From: Augochlora pura
Taxonomy: Eukaryota > Arthropoda > Insecta > Hymenoptera > Halictidae
Assembly: GCF_028453695.1 (NCBI RefSeq)
Contig: NC_135777.1
Span: 20,201,714-20,265,713, forward strand
Length of the DNA: 64,000 nucleotides
Direction: 5' to 3'
The translations under genes were made by a program, and so were the position numbers. Shown here piece after piece: positions 1 through 13,817 of this stretch. The notes under the pieces were generated by a model. It ran no database searches. It worked only from the letters and a program-made list of their open reading frames with translations, and had not been told where the DNA came from. Position 1 is the stretch's first letter. The number at the start of each line of letters is the position of its first letter.

Positions 1-407
1 CGACGTTTTGTTTCGCGGCCGATAATTCCCCTTCCCATTGTGCATATCGGGCCCGTCTAATAACACGGAACGGCTTTCCGAGAAACGCTCGGAACGCATC
101 AATCACGTTACAAAAGCGTTTACAGGCTGCTAGCGCGGACCGATCCATCTCAATTGGTATTACGCGGGCCGCGTTCCCCCGAGTGAAATATAATGTCAGC
201 CGTAATGAAAATGTCGGCCGGAACAAAAAGACCGGCGGGACGCTAAACGACCGGGATATAATCTCGTCGTGGGTGATAAAGATGCCTGGATTCCACGGTC
301 TAATTACCGGCGATTATTCGCGGGGCTAACTAACGCGCCGGGGCCCCGCAACACGACGCCGTTCCCGCGCGCCCGCGCGGGGAGGGGGGAGGCACGGGGG
401 CGAGGGG

Positions 408-450
408 CAGGAGCAGGAGGAGGAGGAGGAGGAGGTGGTGGTGGTGGAGG
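408..450. repeat. GGA/GGT trinucleotide repeat
   Basis: Purine-rich (GGA)n passing into (GGT)n. Confidence 0.85.
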
Positions 451-670
451 CCGCGTACACGCACGGATGAAGAAGTAAGCATCGACTCTTAACCGTCCCG
501 GGCAATTATTAATCGCGTCTCAGGCTAATGACGAGCATACGCACGGAGGAGGAACGGGGGGTCCAGGCGCGCTAGGCCCGGCGTATGCTAATGAAGCCGC
601 GGCGGTGTAGCGGCGCGCAGCCGGGGCTGCTGCTTTTATTTTTCGCGCGGATAATGTAACTTTGGCTGGC

Positions 671-686
671 CGCGCGCGCGCGCGCG
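671..686. repeat. (CG)n dinucleotide run
   Basis: Eight CG units. Similar CG/GC runs occur at about 1917-1932, 3236-3250, 9592-9602 and 21367-21380. Their survival suggests low germline CpG methylation (inference). Confidence 0.85.
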
Positions 687-3600
687 CTCGCGCGAGCACG
701 CCGAGTGATTAGCATCGGCTCTGATTCGCTTTACGGAACGGCCATCCCTCAACTGGTCTACCGGATAGGTGCAGAGGCGAGTATTCCTCAATGTCGCGGT
801 AGCCGATGAAGACCTCACCGGGGGTAGCACGGTCAGCCTTGACCGCGCTTGATGTATATCTCCATCCTGGACGCCGCCGAGGGAACCCTCGGCCAAAGTG
901 CGAAAACACAGCTAATATAATCAAGAACTTAGCGGGTAGAACGCTGTTTGGCCAGGAAAATGTTTTTATTAACACTTGCGGGTCGAATCTTGATTGGAAC
1001 TTTAATGCCCACGTGGTTAGAATACATCGTTCCAATCGGCTCCATTCTTTCACCAGAGAAATTCCATCCACGTCGTACAATTTATTTATATCTCCATAAT
1101 ATTGTTGATTCACTTATATAACACTTCGCAATTACTATAGTATATACATAATTGTCATCTGTACAGTAATAGGGAATTTAAAAGGAATAGATACTATTAT
1201 TCGAATCTCGCGCTCTTTTATAATTGTCGACCATAAAAACTATACAAATTGATCGTATTTCCTCTTTCCAAATTGTTTTTGTTTAACTGCATGCAGCGTG
1301 TATCTCGAACATATAGGTCATCGTACGTCTTATCTTCTACAGTTTGTAAACACAAATACCGTCGCATTTCTTACAGTTAGTGTCGAATAAGGACAAACGT
1401 TAAGTAGGTCACTTCTTTCTGAGGCGTTCGTTTTTAGTACGTTCTCAGCTTTAATCCGCAAAGACGTCGTAACCAATTCGTCGACGGTGTTCCATAGTTA
1501 CAGTGATTGTGAGTAAAGCGTCGCCAGCGAGCCAACGATGTATTGTTTCGCAACCCCCGTGGTAGAACGACGAGTAAGTATTGTGTATGTCTCTCGTTCC
1601 GATTGCCCTCTTCTCGCGATGATCGTTTCACGGGTGCCCGAACGGAATCGATCGATGAAAGATCGCGACTAATCGACCAGAGATTGACACTCGGCGCGTC
1701 CGTTAACCGAACGACCCCGAGACCAACCGCGGCATATTAATTAATCACTCGATTAATCTGCCGGGGCTGCCGTTTATCGTCGGTGGCCGGCGGAGACGCG
1801 CGTGAAATTGATTTAAAATCGACGCGGTTGTAAACAGTTACTCAAACGGCGCGAACCGAGAGACACGGAGGCGCGAAACGAGCCTCGTTATGCTCGATTC
1901 CGATAGAAGAGCCGCTCGCGCGCGCGCGCGCGCTCCCGCTCGTTCACCGGGAGAACGCGGCTGGAAAACCGTCGGGCTCGGCGAGAAAAATCGCGATGCT
2001 AATCGCGGCCCGATCTAATCGTCGCCGGGCTTTCGGCTGTTTCCGAAGCCGTTAAATCGGTTATCCGCGCAGGCGACGGGGCCGTCGACGCTCGTGAGCG
2101 AATACTCATTATTCGCCGGGCAAAAGTACCGGTAAAGTAAGTACGAAGTAATTCCGGAGTGTAGATACCGGCGGCCGTGTCGGGCCGTTTTATTTTAAGG
2201 CGAATAACCATCTCGGGGGACGGCCGTGCGGCCGGGTATTTTGCAAACCGATGAAATACACCGGCGGCCGGGCGGGGATTACCGCCAAGGATAAGCCGTG
2301 AAGCGTGTTAAGAAAAAAACCCGCGGAGAAGCGTAATTACGAATAAAAGTTTCAATTAGCTCTCACAGGCTGAACCGTGGGCACTCGGCGGCTACGACGT
2401 GATTCATAGGCCATATAACTGTGTGCACAGGCTCCTAGCGTCGTCGTATAAGATCGCCGAAGGATGATGATGATGGTGCGTACTCCTTTCACTTTGTTTT
2501 CCCAGATGCCTTGGCTAAATATTAACCTACGTGACAGGGACGCTTTTCCCGGCTGTCGCGCCTCATGACCATTACCAAACGTTACCCGCCTGAAAACTCA
2601 GGCGGCGACGGCTTTCCCATTGCACCTACAGGGTGGTCGCGATTTCCGCTCGATCGTCCGCCACGAAATCTCGCGATAACATCTGGGAATCGTGATGGCA
2701 CACCTTCCACACCTATTTCTGAAACAGAGCTGCTAATGCATGCTCGTAAAAATCGAGAGTTCTCGACAGGTACGAGGCGGCCGCGGTCGGAATGAAATCT
2801 CGGCCTCGACGTTCCAACAGCAATCATCTTTATATTATTCTACTCTCTATAAGTGCAGAAAACTCGAACAATTGACATCATCCGGGACGAAGGACCCGGT
2901 CGTTGACAAGCGATAAGATACGGAGAAGCTCGTTAGAAATTCGAGAATTAGCATTTGCTGAAATTCTGCGAATCGTTTGGTTGGATAAGACTGGAATCTG
3001 AAGCGACGAATTCCTAGCCACCGTGTACATGGTTCTCCCAGTAAACTCCTGAACCCCGAGTATAACATTGTAACGCGTATCCGCGCGCACGGCAAATTAA
3101 ACGGAAAGATACTGCTGTTAAACCTCCCAACGTTGACAAGACGCTCCGCCGTATCTCCGTGATTTTTCTCGTCTTGAATCGTTACGACGTGCACATTTTT
3201 ATCGCTGGCAGAGGGAGTGCCACCTGTTCTCTCGGCGCGCGCGCGCGCGCTCGCTCGCTCGCGGTCTCCTGCGCGAATGGATGCCACGTCGTCGAGGCAC
3301 ACGGAGGTGTAAAAACGATCGTGAGCGCTAACTCCGGCGTCCTGGCCGATTCTCGTTGTCCTAAGTTACGAGGTGTACGAGGGCCAACCGGGGCCGAGTT
3401 ACAGCCGCCGTGGCTCTGTTATTAACGTTATTCAATCATCGCTCGAATTTCTGGCGAGGGTTCTACGACCTCGTTCGTACGACCTCGTTCCCTCGACCAC
3501 CCGAGTCGAACAGTTCCGCATCGTTCGCGTTGCATGCCGCCGCGGTTGCGCAAGAAAAATCGGCTCGCTTCTATGCCGTTCGATACGTTCGAGAGTCTGT

Positions 3601-4321
3601 TGAATATATCGGAATCGTTCGACAATTATGGAGAAGAAAGTACGAATTAACGCTGCTTTGTCACTCTTCGGCCGGCTGGCTCGCGCTTTTTTTCACCGCT
3701 TTCGCCAATGTCGCGTTGGCGAACGAACAGTGTCAGGCGAGGATCGAGATTTATCGCTTCTCGTAGTCTACGCCATTTCTTTTTACCGGCTCGTTTTTTT
3801 TCTCTCCGTATGGTACAATTCGCCGGCGTCGAAGTCATCCCTTAATTGGTCAGCTGGTTTACGATACATTTAAATATCCTTCTTTAGGCTGTGACTAATT
3901 GCAGAATAGAAACTGGACTTCTTGCAATTGAATGGCGACGCATAGGCGCCACTGCAAATTGCCGTACCATATATATATATCGACGCGCTCGGAAAAGGTA
4001 CCGCGATAATCTGTTGCTGCCCCTGCGGTAGATAATCCTTTCTTGAGTCGGTGCGCTTTCTTGTGTCGTGACTCGATAATTGTTTCAAATGGGTTTAAGG
4101 GATTATTTACCGGGAGGAGGTAATGCTTCTATTAATCGTAAAATTAACGAGATCATGACTGAAACCTATTAAAGAAATCAAACACGTTCGAATGTATTTA
4201 AGCTGATTGTAGGTTAGGGTGACCCTTCTTCGACCTTTTAATTTTTGTTCTGGCTTTAACCCCTAAATTATGGCAATTTCGAAACAGTCAAAGATTAGGC
4301 ACCTGTGCTGCAGGTTAATAG

Positions 4322-4388
4322 TTATATTATATTAATTATATTATATTAATTTACATTATATGAAATTATATTATATTAATTATATTAC
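4322..4388. repeat. AT-rich ATTAATTATATT-type repeat
   Basis: Imperfect tandem ATTAATTATATT units in an AT-rich island. Confidence 0.75.
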
Positions 4389-6208
4389 ATTTATCTTCAA
4401 TATATTAAATATATGACTATTCATATTTATATTAAAGGCTAATAATTTTAATGATTTTGGATGAATAATGGTCTTGAATAAATAACAGCGAGTTCAATAG
4501 CTAACTTTTAAAAATATATGCCAAACTTTCGATTTAATACTGTTTTAACCGACATCTCGTATTGTACTGTTTACCGAATTAATTTTGTAATGACTATAGC
4601 AAAGTTCGAGAAATGATTATATAGAAAAGATAGGACACAGAGAATAATTTTTATTAAAAACTAAAACTAGATATCTTTTATCCCGTTTGATAAAGTAGCG
4701 TCAAAGAAAAATTAATAAAAAATATCTTTCACATCTATGGGAGAAATAGAATCTGACAAAGAGGTACATATAAGAGAACACATAAAACGTATATATCTTT
4801 GATTAATTATCATCCATATCGAAAAGGTGAAAACAGTCGTCGACGGTTCTTTTTATACTGAATTTCAAGGGCTGTTTCTAAACCCCGTGTCGCACGATGC
4901 CAAAGCAACTGTTCAATGCCAAACGTCGGATTCGCTGAAACTGGCAGTCGATCCCAAAATAGCTCGAACTATCCCGTGATTCGTCATGTACGTCCGTTCG
5001 TATGATCGGTCAAGATTTCGTTCGGGATAACGTGCGTTCACCCCGCGAACGACGTCGAGCCTCCAAGGGACGGTCGAGTGACGTTAACGAGCGACGCGAC
5101 CCGTAATGGGATTACTTTGCGTAAATCACGAAACTGGCCGGTCGTCCCGGGGCCCGTACACTTATTACAGGCGCGTTCGTCGACTCCGGCTGGCCGGTGT
5201 TGAGATACGTTCGACGTTTAACCCCGGGGTCCCCGCCACGCTGGAAACCCCGGACGCCGCGTATCGATCCTCTCTCGGTTACCGGAGAGATCCTACGCTG
5301 CGTACCAAGACGGACGCTTCGATATTACCTGGAACTCCGAGAATCCTATCGACTGTTGGGTGGCGAATGCATACACCGTGCAAACCGTGGAACGGAGACG
5401 GCGCGAGCCTCCTCCGGCCTCCTCTAATCGGGGACTTTACGAGCACCCTGTATTCCGGCATGCGTGGCTCGCGCGCGACCCCGGCCGACCTGCGCCGACC
5501 TCTCCCACATTACCTCGTCCACGCACCTACGAGCTAGGATAAGCGGAAACCACGGAAAATAACAATTATAACGACGGTTTTAATCGACTCGGAGACTCGT
5601 TTGTTCGTTAACGTTTCGATTGCAAAAATTCGGGGAAACGTGACGATTTATTTGGTACCTGAATTGTCATGTTAATCAGGTTAACGGCAAACTTAAGATT
5701 TTATATATAAATTTTTATATAATTTTATATAAAGAAAAATTGTTTGCATCAATTTTTATGTGGATAAGAATTATATAAAAATTTCTTTCTTCTTACAGTC
5801 ATTTTAATAAGCTGAAAATGTCAGATTGATGATTCTTAATTCTACAGTCTAGCTGTAATGAATTGACTCGTATTCTAACATCGTTTGCTCAATTATTTTT
5901 ACTTATTTATCTTTACTTTATCTTTCTCTTTATTGTGTTACACATATCTAAACTTTGGAAAAGAATTGATAGAATTCTTTTTCCTATTTAATCTTGCCTA
6001 TTACGTATTACTGTTCAGCGAAAATTAATTCGGACTTAAAATACAACCGCGTCAAATCAACGTTATTTTATACGAAGATATCTAAATGTTAATGAAACAA
6101 ACATACAGTACATTGGGTACTGACAAATCAAGTCAATTATTCAGAAGAACTATTCAAATAATTCTACAACTGCAATTTTGAAGAACGAACTTTAGTAAAA
6201 AGATAAAA

Positions 6209-6276
6209 AGATAACATAACCTTGACATAACTTTTAATAAAAAGATAACACAGCCTTGACATAACTCTTAATAAAA
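6209..6276. repeat. 34-base tandem duplication
   Basis: Units 6209-6242 and 6243-6276 both read AGATAACA, two to three variable bases, CCTTGACATAACT, then a TTAATAAAA tail. They differ at only a few positions, which suggests a recent local duplication. Confidence 0.8.
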
Positions 6277-7342
6277 AGATAAATTTTCCGCGAGTGTGAA
6301 GCTCGACCGGATCACCCCCGGGACATCGCGATCCCTCGAAATTAGCTCTCGCTCGTGTTTGTTCGCCGTCGATCGCCCGTAGACATTCGCTTAACGAACG
6401 TCCAGCGGACGTCGGTGCTCCTTTGACCGGTTCGCATGCGAGCGCAGAAATTTTCGCGAGCGTGATTGCGCGCGTGCTTTAACGTCCGTTTACGCAGCGA
6501 ACGTAACGAGTTCGCGGCGAGCGCGGGATCGGCACGGGGAATCGGCCAAAGAAAAATCTGTTCCTGCGCGAAGGCGATTCTAGAGGCTTCTCTGCGTGCA
6601 GGCTCGCCTACGAATAAGCCTTTGCGCCGCGCGGGAATCCTTTTCCCTGAACCATCTTTAATTAAACCGCTGACACAATATTGCTCGGAGGAATGCCCGC
6701 GAAGGACCCGGGGTGAAAGTGACGCGAGGAAACGGTTATCCGGCGAAACGATCCGCGCGACCTCGTCCTCTTGCCGTATCTTTTTTCTTTTTCTTTTTCT
6801 TTTCCCCGAGCCGGCTTCTTTCAACCCGCGCTTCCTGTTTGCCGACCCGCCCGGTAGACGCCGAAAAATCCAAAACTAGAGTGCTAGGTTGACTGTACTG
6901 ATTAGCGGGCCAGTCTCTCTAAATAATGAAAGCAGCCGCCGCCACCGCCGCCGCCGCCGGGTTCCTAAAAGCGGCTGGCTTACCTGTTCGGGAGCGGTGA
7001 AAAGGAGGATTCCGATTTTCGTGGGAGGCTACCGATTTTACCGGTTCCCCTTTGTAGGGCGCATTGAACGATCCAAATTGGCGTGGACGGGTACTCGTTT
7101 TTATTAGCGTTAATCTTTTTAGCGGTGGCAAAAAAATTTTAATTTAATTGGAATTTGGTAAAGAGTTTTGTAAAAGGAATAATAAGGACGTTGTAAAACC
7201 TGATAATTTGAGGATTTAGAAAGGAATAATAAATAAGAAATAAGTCTTACAAATAGGATTATCTATTTAAAATATTAAGAGAATATTTTCTCATGTATAG
7301 TCAGCAGTAAAAGCGTAGTTTATTGGGTGCATCATTCAAGAA

Positions 7343-7570
7343 TTAACCCCTTGCATTATGACTCCTTTTAGGTTGCCTTGATTAGCTTTTATTTTCCCTT
7401 AATTGGGACAGATAATTTTTGTTTCTCGTATTGTCTTTATTTAATTCCGTTTCTAGACTTTAAAAACAGAAAAATTCAATTTGATTTCAATTAATAACAT
7501 TCACATTTAGTAGATCGTACATGGAACCTTTATCACGAGTATGACTAGTTATCATAGTCCAAGAGGTTAA
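7343..7570. mobile_element. TTAA-bounded MITE, piggyBac type (228 bases)
   Basis: The left end TTAACCCCTTGCATTATGA and the reverse complement of the right end TTAACCTCTTGGACTATGA match at 16 of 19 positions. Ends of the form TTAA-CCC suggest a non-autonomous piggyBac-superfamily element (inference). The AT-rich interior has no coding capacity. Confidence 0.6.
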
Positions 7571-10500
7571 TAATTGTCCTAAACTTATTTTCAAAACTAC
7601 TATTAATCTTCCAAAAATAAAAATGCAGAATTGTATATCAAAAATTAAATTTTGCATTACATGAATAACTAGATATCTTACAGGCAAAATGAAACTAATT
7701 TACGAAGTTCTGTTTCAAATGGTCCAGACGAATGAGGTCACTCGCGATTCGATCGCACGGAAACCGATCTCCTTATCAACGGTGCATCTCCGCAGGTATT
7801 TTAGAATACCTGAAACACTTAGGCCGGCGAGCGAACGTTAATCTGCGAGGCGCAGTATCCGAGAGCATGATAAAGGGAGGCTCTCGCGACGGTAAAAGAA
7901 GAAGAAGAAAAAAAAAGAAACCGTTTAACGTAAACGCGTCAATATTTTATCGCCGCGTAATCTGCTCCGCCAGTTGCCGGGCCTTCAAAAGCGCATAAAC
8001 GACATCGACCTCGGGCTGACCCGGGTAATTGAAAGAGGTGGCCGCGAAGCGACTGAGTGACCACAAGCGGGCTCCCTCGCACGTAGGTGCAGATGCACCT
8101 GCAGTTCCCCCGAGCACGTGTAATAATGAGCGTGCGGTCGTGCATGGATTTTTCCCCGCGAATCCTAGGAGCTCCGCAGCGCAAAGAGCTCTAGGAATCA
8201 CCGGACACAATGGAGTGAGAAATGACACCGCGCGTCTACCCAACAGCGACGATCAATCATCAAAGTTGGAATCCCTACCTTAATTGATATACGAGCGCGA
8301 ATGCAAATTTCAAACTGGAAACTTTATTTATTTCATCCGATCTGCGCCGTAAGCTGTTTAAATCGAAGCTACGACGTTTCAGACGGTGGCTTCTTTATTT
8401 ACTATATTTGTACTACTATATTTGATAATAGTAATTCATAATACATTGTTCAGGATAACAGAAAAGCTTGTTAAAAAGGTAGTCGAATTTTGCGAAATAA
8501 ATAATAATCTTACGTCATCGGTAAACTACGGATCTTTACGCGGGTCCTGATTTTTGTTAAATATTTTATAAATATCTAAAGGAGGGAATAAAGCCTTATA
8601 TCGACTAAAAAGATCCTTAAGGTCAATATAGGGTGACTAGCGAAGTGTCATAATAAATTCATCTTCGATCCTTTTCAATTCGAACATTTGTGAGCAGGAA
8701 AATGGCGGTCATTCATACGAACATAATACTGAAAAGATATCTATTAATTATGTTCCCTAATAAAATCCTAATAAAAGTTTAGTTACGAAAAATTTCATTG
8801 GCGCAAAATCCAGCGTAAGAGGTTAATTTTAGAAAAGACTATTTTTCTTCATGAAGTATAATTATTCAGGACGAATGAGAGAGGTATAAAGAATAATCTT
8901 CGAATTCTAGTTTCTTGAGTTGGATGAAGGAAAGTTGTCCAATACGATGTACGAATCGCTTGATTAAGGATTCAGGACAAAAAGGAACATAAAAGATATT
9001 TCAATTGTGAATCACTCAAATCCAGTTTAGAACGTTTGCTCGTGTCAAAGTAGGGGGTGAAGGAAAGCGCTGTACACGGGACGTGTATTTCTCGGAAAGC
9101 GTACATGGAAAACGGTAATGACGTAAAGGCGAGCTAAGAGGCGGCGTGACGGCGATCGACCGCGGACCCCGTTAACGATGACGCGAGTTCTAAAATCATC
9201 GCGATCCGCCGTCCCGATTGGGCACCGATCGCGTGTCAGATGTCCACAAGATAATCAACGCGCGCGTCGTCCCGGTGCTTGTCCGTCGGGACGATCCTTT
9301 CTCTGACGTAGTGACGGAAATAAACGTACGCATGCGTCCCCGAAACTCGTTTTATTGCCGTGCGATCAAAGATCGAAGGATTTTTATGAAGGTCGATCCA
9401 TTACGAGCGACGATTCGGCGGCCGGGCGAGCATCAGCGCGACGATAAAATCGGCGAGATCGGGGTTTTACGAGAAACACGGGCACCGTGCTACCACCGTA
9501 AATAAAAAAAAAAAAAGAAGCGAACGAAAGATCTATTTCCCGTTTGGTTCTTCTTCTTCTTCGGACCGGACGATAAACTTGGCAGAGGCCGCGCGCGCGC
9601 GCGTGTGTGGTCGTTGCGTGAGATAAGAGGGCACGGCCATCGATGGCAACATAATGGAGAGTCCGCGCATGATTTTGCAACGTGTCTTTTGTAACGATCC
9701 ACGATTCCCTAGTTCTATTTGCTGTATAAACAATCCTCGGTGAACAGCCTCGTAGCCGTCGCTATTGTGGCACCGTAGACCCCGCGAGTCCTTACAATCG
9801 TAGTTAATTCGGGGCGAAAATGTTTCGACATTTGACAGGCAGACGCGCGCGCGGTAGATGGAAGAAAAAAAAAAGCGTCCGCGTGCGCGCGCGAGTTTAC
9901 GCAACCGAGGACGTATAAAGTGCGCGCGGTAAAAGTTGCCATCGTCGCTTCTAAAAGTGAACGTTTGGCCAAAAATGTATGGGACAATCGGGGCCGTGAC
10001 ACGCGTCGTTTACAATCGCGGTCCAGCCGGGTCTCTGCTCGTTCGGCTCTTTCGTCGAACGACCGAAAAAAACACACCGACGGAAGAAACCAGGATGCGC
10101 TTTCATTCTTTACGCCTGTTTTTTTCTTTTCTTTTTTGTCGGCCGGGTGATTAAGTAATACGTAATTAATAATGGCACCGTTTCGGTCTGATTTTTTTAT
10201 CGGGGACGAGAACACGTTCGAAGTAATTACAGCCCCTCCTCTCTTCGCCGCGCGGCACCCTCCAGCCTGTTCGTACTCCTGTAGGCTTCACGTGTACGAC
10301 GCGGGTCTCGGCCGTAAAATTTTTGAACGTGCAATTAGGGCCGGGTCGTTAATTTATTTTTCTCTACGTATGACCTACACTCTCAGCACCGTCCTACCAT
10401 TGTCCTGCGCACCGTCTGGCCCCCTGCGGAACGCGTTGCCTTTAGTCTCACGATTAAACGGTAATAATGATTTCTTCTTTAGCCCATTGTCTATGCGGCA

Positions 10501-11670
10501 TTTCGTTTTCGGAAGGATCTTGTCTTTCGGTGAACAGCCTTTTTTTGGGGTTCTGACGTCAGCGACGGTCGGTAGTTTTTTACAATTTGAAACTCCGCAA
10601 TCTAGCAAAATAAGATGCACTGCATGATATTTTTTTACTGTTATTATTTTCTTACTATGATAGCAATTTGACTTTCATTTAATATTCCACGAACTGTTAT
10701 ATACAAAATGTTACTCTGTTATAACAAAATGAAACAAGGGGGTGGTAATTATGCCATCAGAAATTAAAATAAAATCCGTATTTGTTATTAGTAAAGAAAC
10801 AGTGGCGTAACGATTAATGAAGCAAAATTATTGTACTGAAATTTGGTAACATTTCTGTGCCTTGTAATCATAAGTTACACAAATGTTATTTTCAAGAATA
10901 CACTACGATATAACTGTATACCCATAAAAAGTACTATTACCATATATTAAAGAAACTCATTCTATGCTGGAGTCTTCAGAATCTCCTCTTGTTATACAAG
11001 CCTTTATTACTTGAAAAAATGTATGCTAAATACTAGGAATAAATTTTAGCCTTTCTGGAAGCAGAAATAGGATTGTAGTATAGCGTAGTATACTGTCTAC
11101 TGTACACATATATCTGTACTGTATTCTTCAACATCAATGATCTGTCAAACCGAGCATACAGAACATTTACTGTCTCAAACTCAGCATCCCGAAAAATGTT
11201 CTTTCTATAAAATATATCAAACCGTTTCCCACGCTACAGCATAAACACTGAATCCATTTTTCACAATTTTGGACTCATGCCACCAGTCAATAAAAACTCT
11301 CAATTGTTACAGTCTCGAGACCTACGTGTCTAACGCTTCTAAAACAGGGCATCATTCTTAGATTAATCATTCGAGGCAACATTAACATCGACCGAAATAC
11401 AGTTCAGCGTTAGAGTGTTAAGCTGTATTTTCAAGCAAGGCGGCTGGTAAAAAAGGAAGAAGATTTCGGCGTGTCGTAACGTAACCGAACGAAAGTAAAA
11501 AAAGCGAACGGCGAGGACGAGCAGTGTCATCAACATAACAAAGGCAGTGTACCGTTAGGAACAACATAGACCAGCCTCGATCCCTCCGCAGCCTTCTTTC
11601 GCTGTTATGGCAATCAAAATTTCGACCACGTGAGAGAGCACGCGCGTCGGCGTAAAAAGTAAAAGTAAAG

Positions 11671-11674
11671 AAAA
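11671..11674 (-). terminator. Pol III terminator of tRNA-Pro
   Basis: TTTT on the minus strand a few bases after the tRNA 3' end, the usual RNA polymerase III stop. Confidence 0.7.
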
Positions 11675-11680
11675 CTCCGC

Positions 11681-11752
11681 GGGCTCGTCCGGGATTTGAA
11701 CCCGGGACCTCTCGCACCCGAAGCGAGAATCATACCCCTAGACCAACGAGCC
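11681..11752 (-). tRNA. tRNA-Pro, anticodon CGG
   Basis: The minus strand folds into a complete 72-base cloverleaf. The acceptor stem GGCTCGT pairs with ACGAGCC before discriminator C. The D arm contains GGTCTAGGGGTATGA. The anticodon stem CTCGC/GCGAG encloses loop TTCGGGT, giving anticodon CGG (at 11718-11720 on the + strand), which reads CCG proline codons. The T arm TCCCGGGTTCAAATCCCGGA carries the B box. There is no intron. A run of four T, a Pol III terminator, lies seven bases downstream (AAAA at 11671-11674 on the + strand). It looks functional and stands alone in non-coding DNA. Confidence 0.97.
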
Positions 11753-13675
11753 AACTTGTTGAAGTCCTCTTTAAGTTCACAGAAAAAACAGATGGCAATA
11801 ATACGCGATAACTTATCGTCGCTCGTTAATTGCAATATTTTTGCAAACGCATTATCTGTTCAGCTGATTAGCGTATCGCTCGCGAAATAAATACGAGAAA
11901 CGATAAACGATCGCGCTGGGAACTGAACAAAAATATCGCGTAATCGATCGATCGATCGACGTTAGGCGCGAAAGTTCGACGACGGTAAAAAAGCGCGAGG
12001 GTAGTGCAACGGGTGGCTCGTTTAGGCTAATTGATCGGCTCTCGGCGCGTCGACGTCACGGTTTTTGTCCCGTCATTGAGAATTCCCCGGGAGCCTGGGA
12101 AGAAACTCGATCGGGCCCCCGAACAGGAAGAAAAAGCGTTAATTAGCTCGTTTGAATGGGGGCCGGGGATCGCGATCTGTTCGGAGTTGGTGCACGTGGC
12201 GCCACCTGTCGGACGAACGTTGCATTCGCGATTAGCACGGCTCTCCCGCATGAATCTCTGCCGCCGCCGCTGCTGCAACCGCCACCAGGACGGATCCTCC
12301 TCCGGGTCGGATCGTCCGGGGGCTCTCTCCCTCTCCCCCTACCCACGGTGTACAAAGTTGCAGGAGAGGTCGGCAAGATCGCAATTACTTTTCATCGCAA
12401 CGGCGTGATTACGGCCGCGGCCTGACACGGCCGAGGTCTCAGCTTCTCGCGTGCATCGCCGTTTATACGACCCTCGCGATCCAAACGAATTAGGGTAGGG
12501 GCTAATTACCCCCCTCGGGGCTAACAGTCCTCTTTCCTACTGGAAAGACGTATCTGCCCGGCGAAACGAAAGCGGCGATCCGCGGATCTTTTTCGCGGCG
12601 GAAACGGTGCCGCGTTCAACGTCGAACAGACATTGTTGCTCGCCGTTGGAGACGCTTGCACGACGCGCTCGCAAAACCCGGCCCGCATCCGTCCCACCTT
12701 TCCAGGTCGGCAGACGCAGTCCACGGAAAGTTTCCTCGGCGGAAGTAAAAAAATGCAGGCCGTTTATTGTTCTTTGTTTTAGTCGCCGCTATTTTCCGCG
12801 TCACCGGAGGGAGGGGGACATGTGCCGTCCGACGACCACTTGGTCGCCGGTTCGTGATCGTAAAGTTTTGGCAAAAATGCCCGTGCCATAAAATCGCAGG
12901 AACAATGCCCACGGAAATCGTAGGAATTCCTGAGCATTTTTTTTTTTATAGCGGTGCATTTTTACGGTGTCCTGGCCCCGAAAAATCCGGAGGACGGAGC
13001 TCATATTTTATAATTAGAACTAAGCACCTCCGTAAAAGGCCCAGGGGCCGATTAAGCGGTTTGATGATCGCAATCATCACTTTACGATATCCTCGTCCTT
13101 CTTTTAACCCAAACATAATAACGCCGAACTATTGTGTCCCCCATTGACCATCGCCGGCTACGCAAACATGTCCTAGGTCTTGGAGCAACCGTAGCACACA
13201 CCCCCCCTCTCCAGCGCGACGAGTTTTACAAGAAGTTTCTCACCCTCGGAATATTTTCCAGAAATAAAAGCGAAGCGTCCGAAACGATTAGAAGCTTCGA
13301 ACGACAGCCGGAATCGTTTCCGCGGACAAAAGCGGATCGCTGCGGCACCGCCATCCGCGCGGCTCGGTCTTGATTAAACTTTCGTATACCATAAAAAAAA
13401 AAAGTGGTTTTACGAGTGTTTTACAAACCGTTCCGAAGCCTTGCAGCGAGCATTGATCACGGCGGAACGATGCGTTTGAATTATGTTTCAACAATAACGC
13501 GTCGCCGGCCGTGAATTATATTTATGCCCGTTTGAAGTGTACGTAACTACGCGTGGAAAAACAATGTTGCAGATTGATATGTACCGGGCGCTCGTAAATA
13601 CGGGATATGATAATTAAGAACGCGACGGTGTCCTGTTTCCTTGGACCGCGAGGTGTCACGCTGGGATCCTTGTGA

Positions 13676-13817
13676 AATTCTATAGAAAATTTTGTAAAAC
13701 AGCTTTTTATTCAAACTTCGCGTTTATAAGTATTTTACAACACGTGAGAGATCGGTATGCAGACAAATTTTGCCTGGGGTGTCGTTTTGGTATTCGAGAG
13801 AAATTTTCTATAGAATT
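13676..13817. mobile_element. inverted-repeat (foldback/MITE-like) element, 142 bases
   Basis: AATTCTATAGAAAATTT at 13676-13692 is repeated as a perfect 17-base inverted copy at 13801-13817. The interior is non-coding. No target duplication is obvious, so the class is uncertain; it could also be a structured RNA or a chance palindrome pair. Confidence 0.45.

Larger units (their letters stand above)
1..11670. other. non-coding DNA, no gene recognised
   Basis: Alternates GC-rich, CpG-dense blocks with AT-rich islands (about 4090-4830, 5640-6290, 7130-7690, 8400-9010, 10620-11420). Holds simple repeats, a 34-base tandem duplication and one TTAA-type MITE. The open frames present are short and without recognisable domains. 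Confidence 0.7.

Noticed and set aside
671..686. CG runs as Z-DNA or origin signals
   Set aside because: Simple dinucleotide runs are common here; nothing else supports a function.
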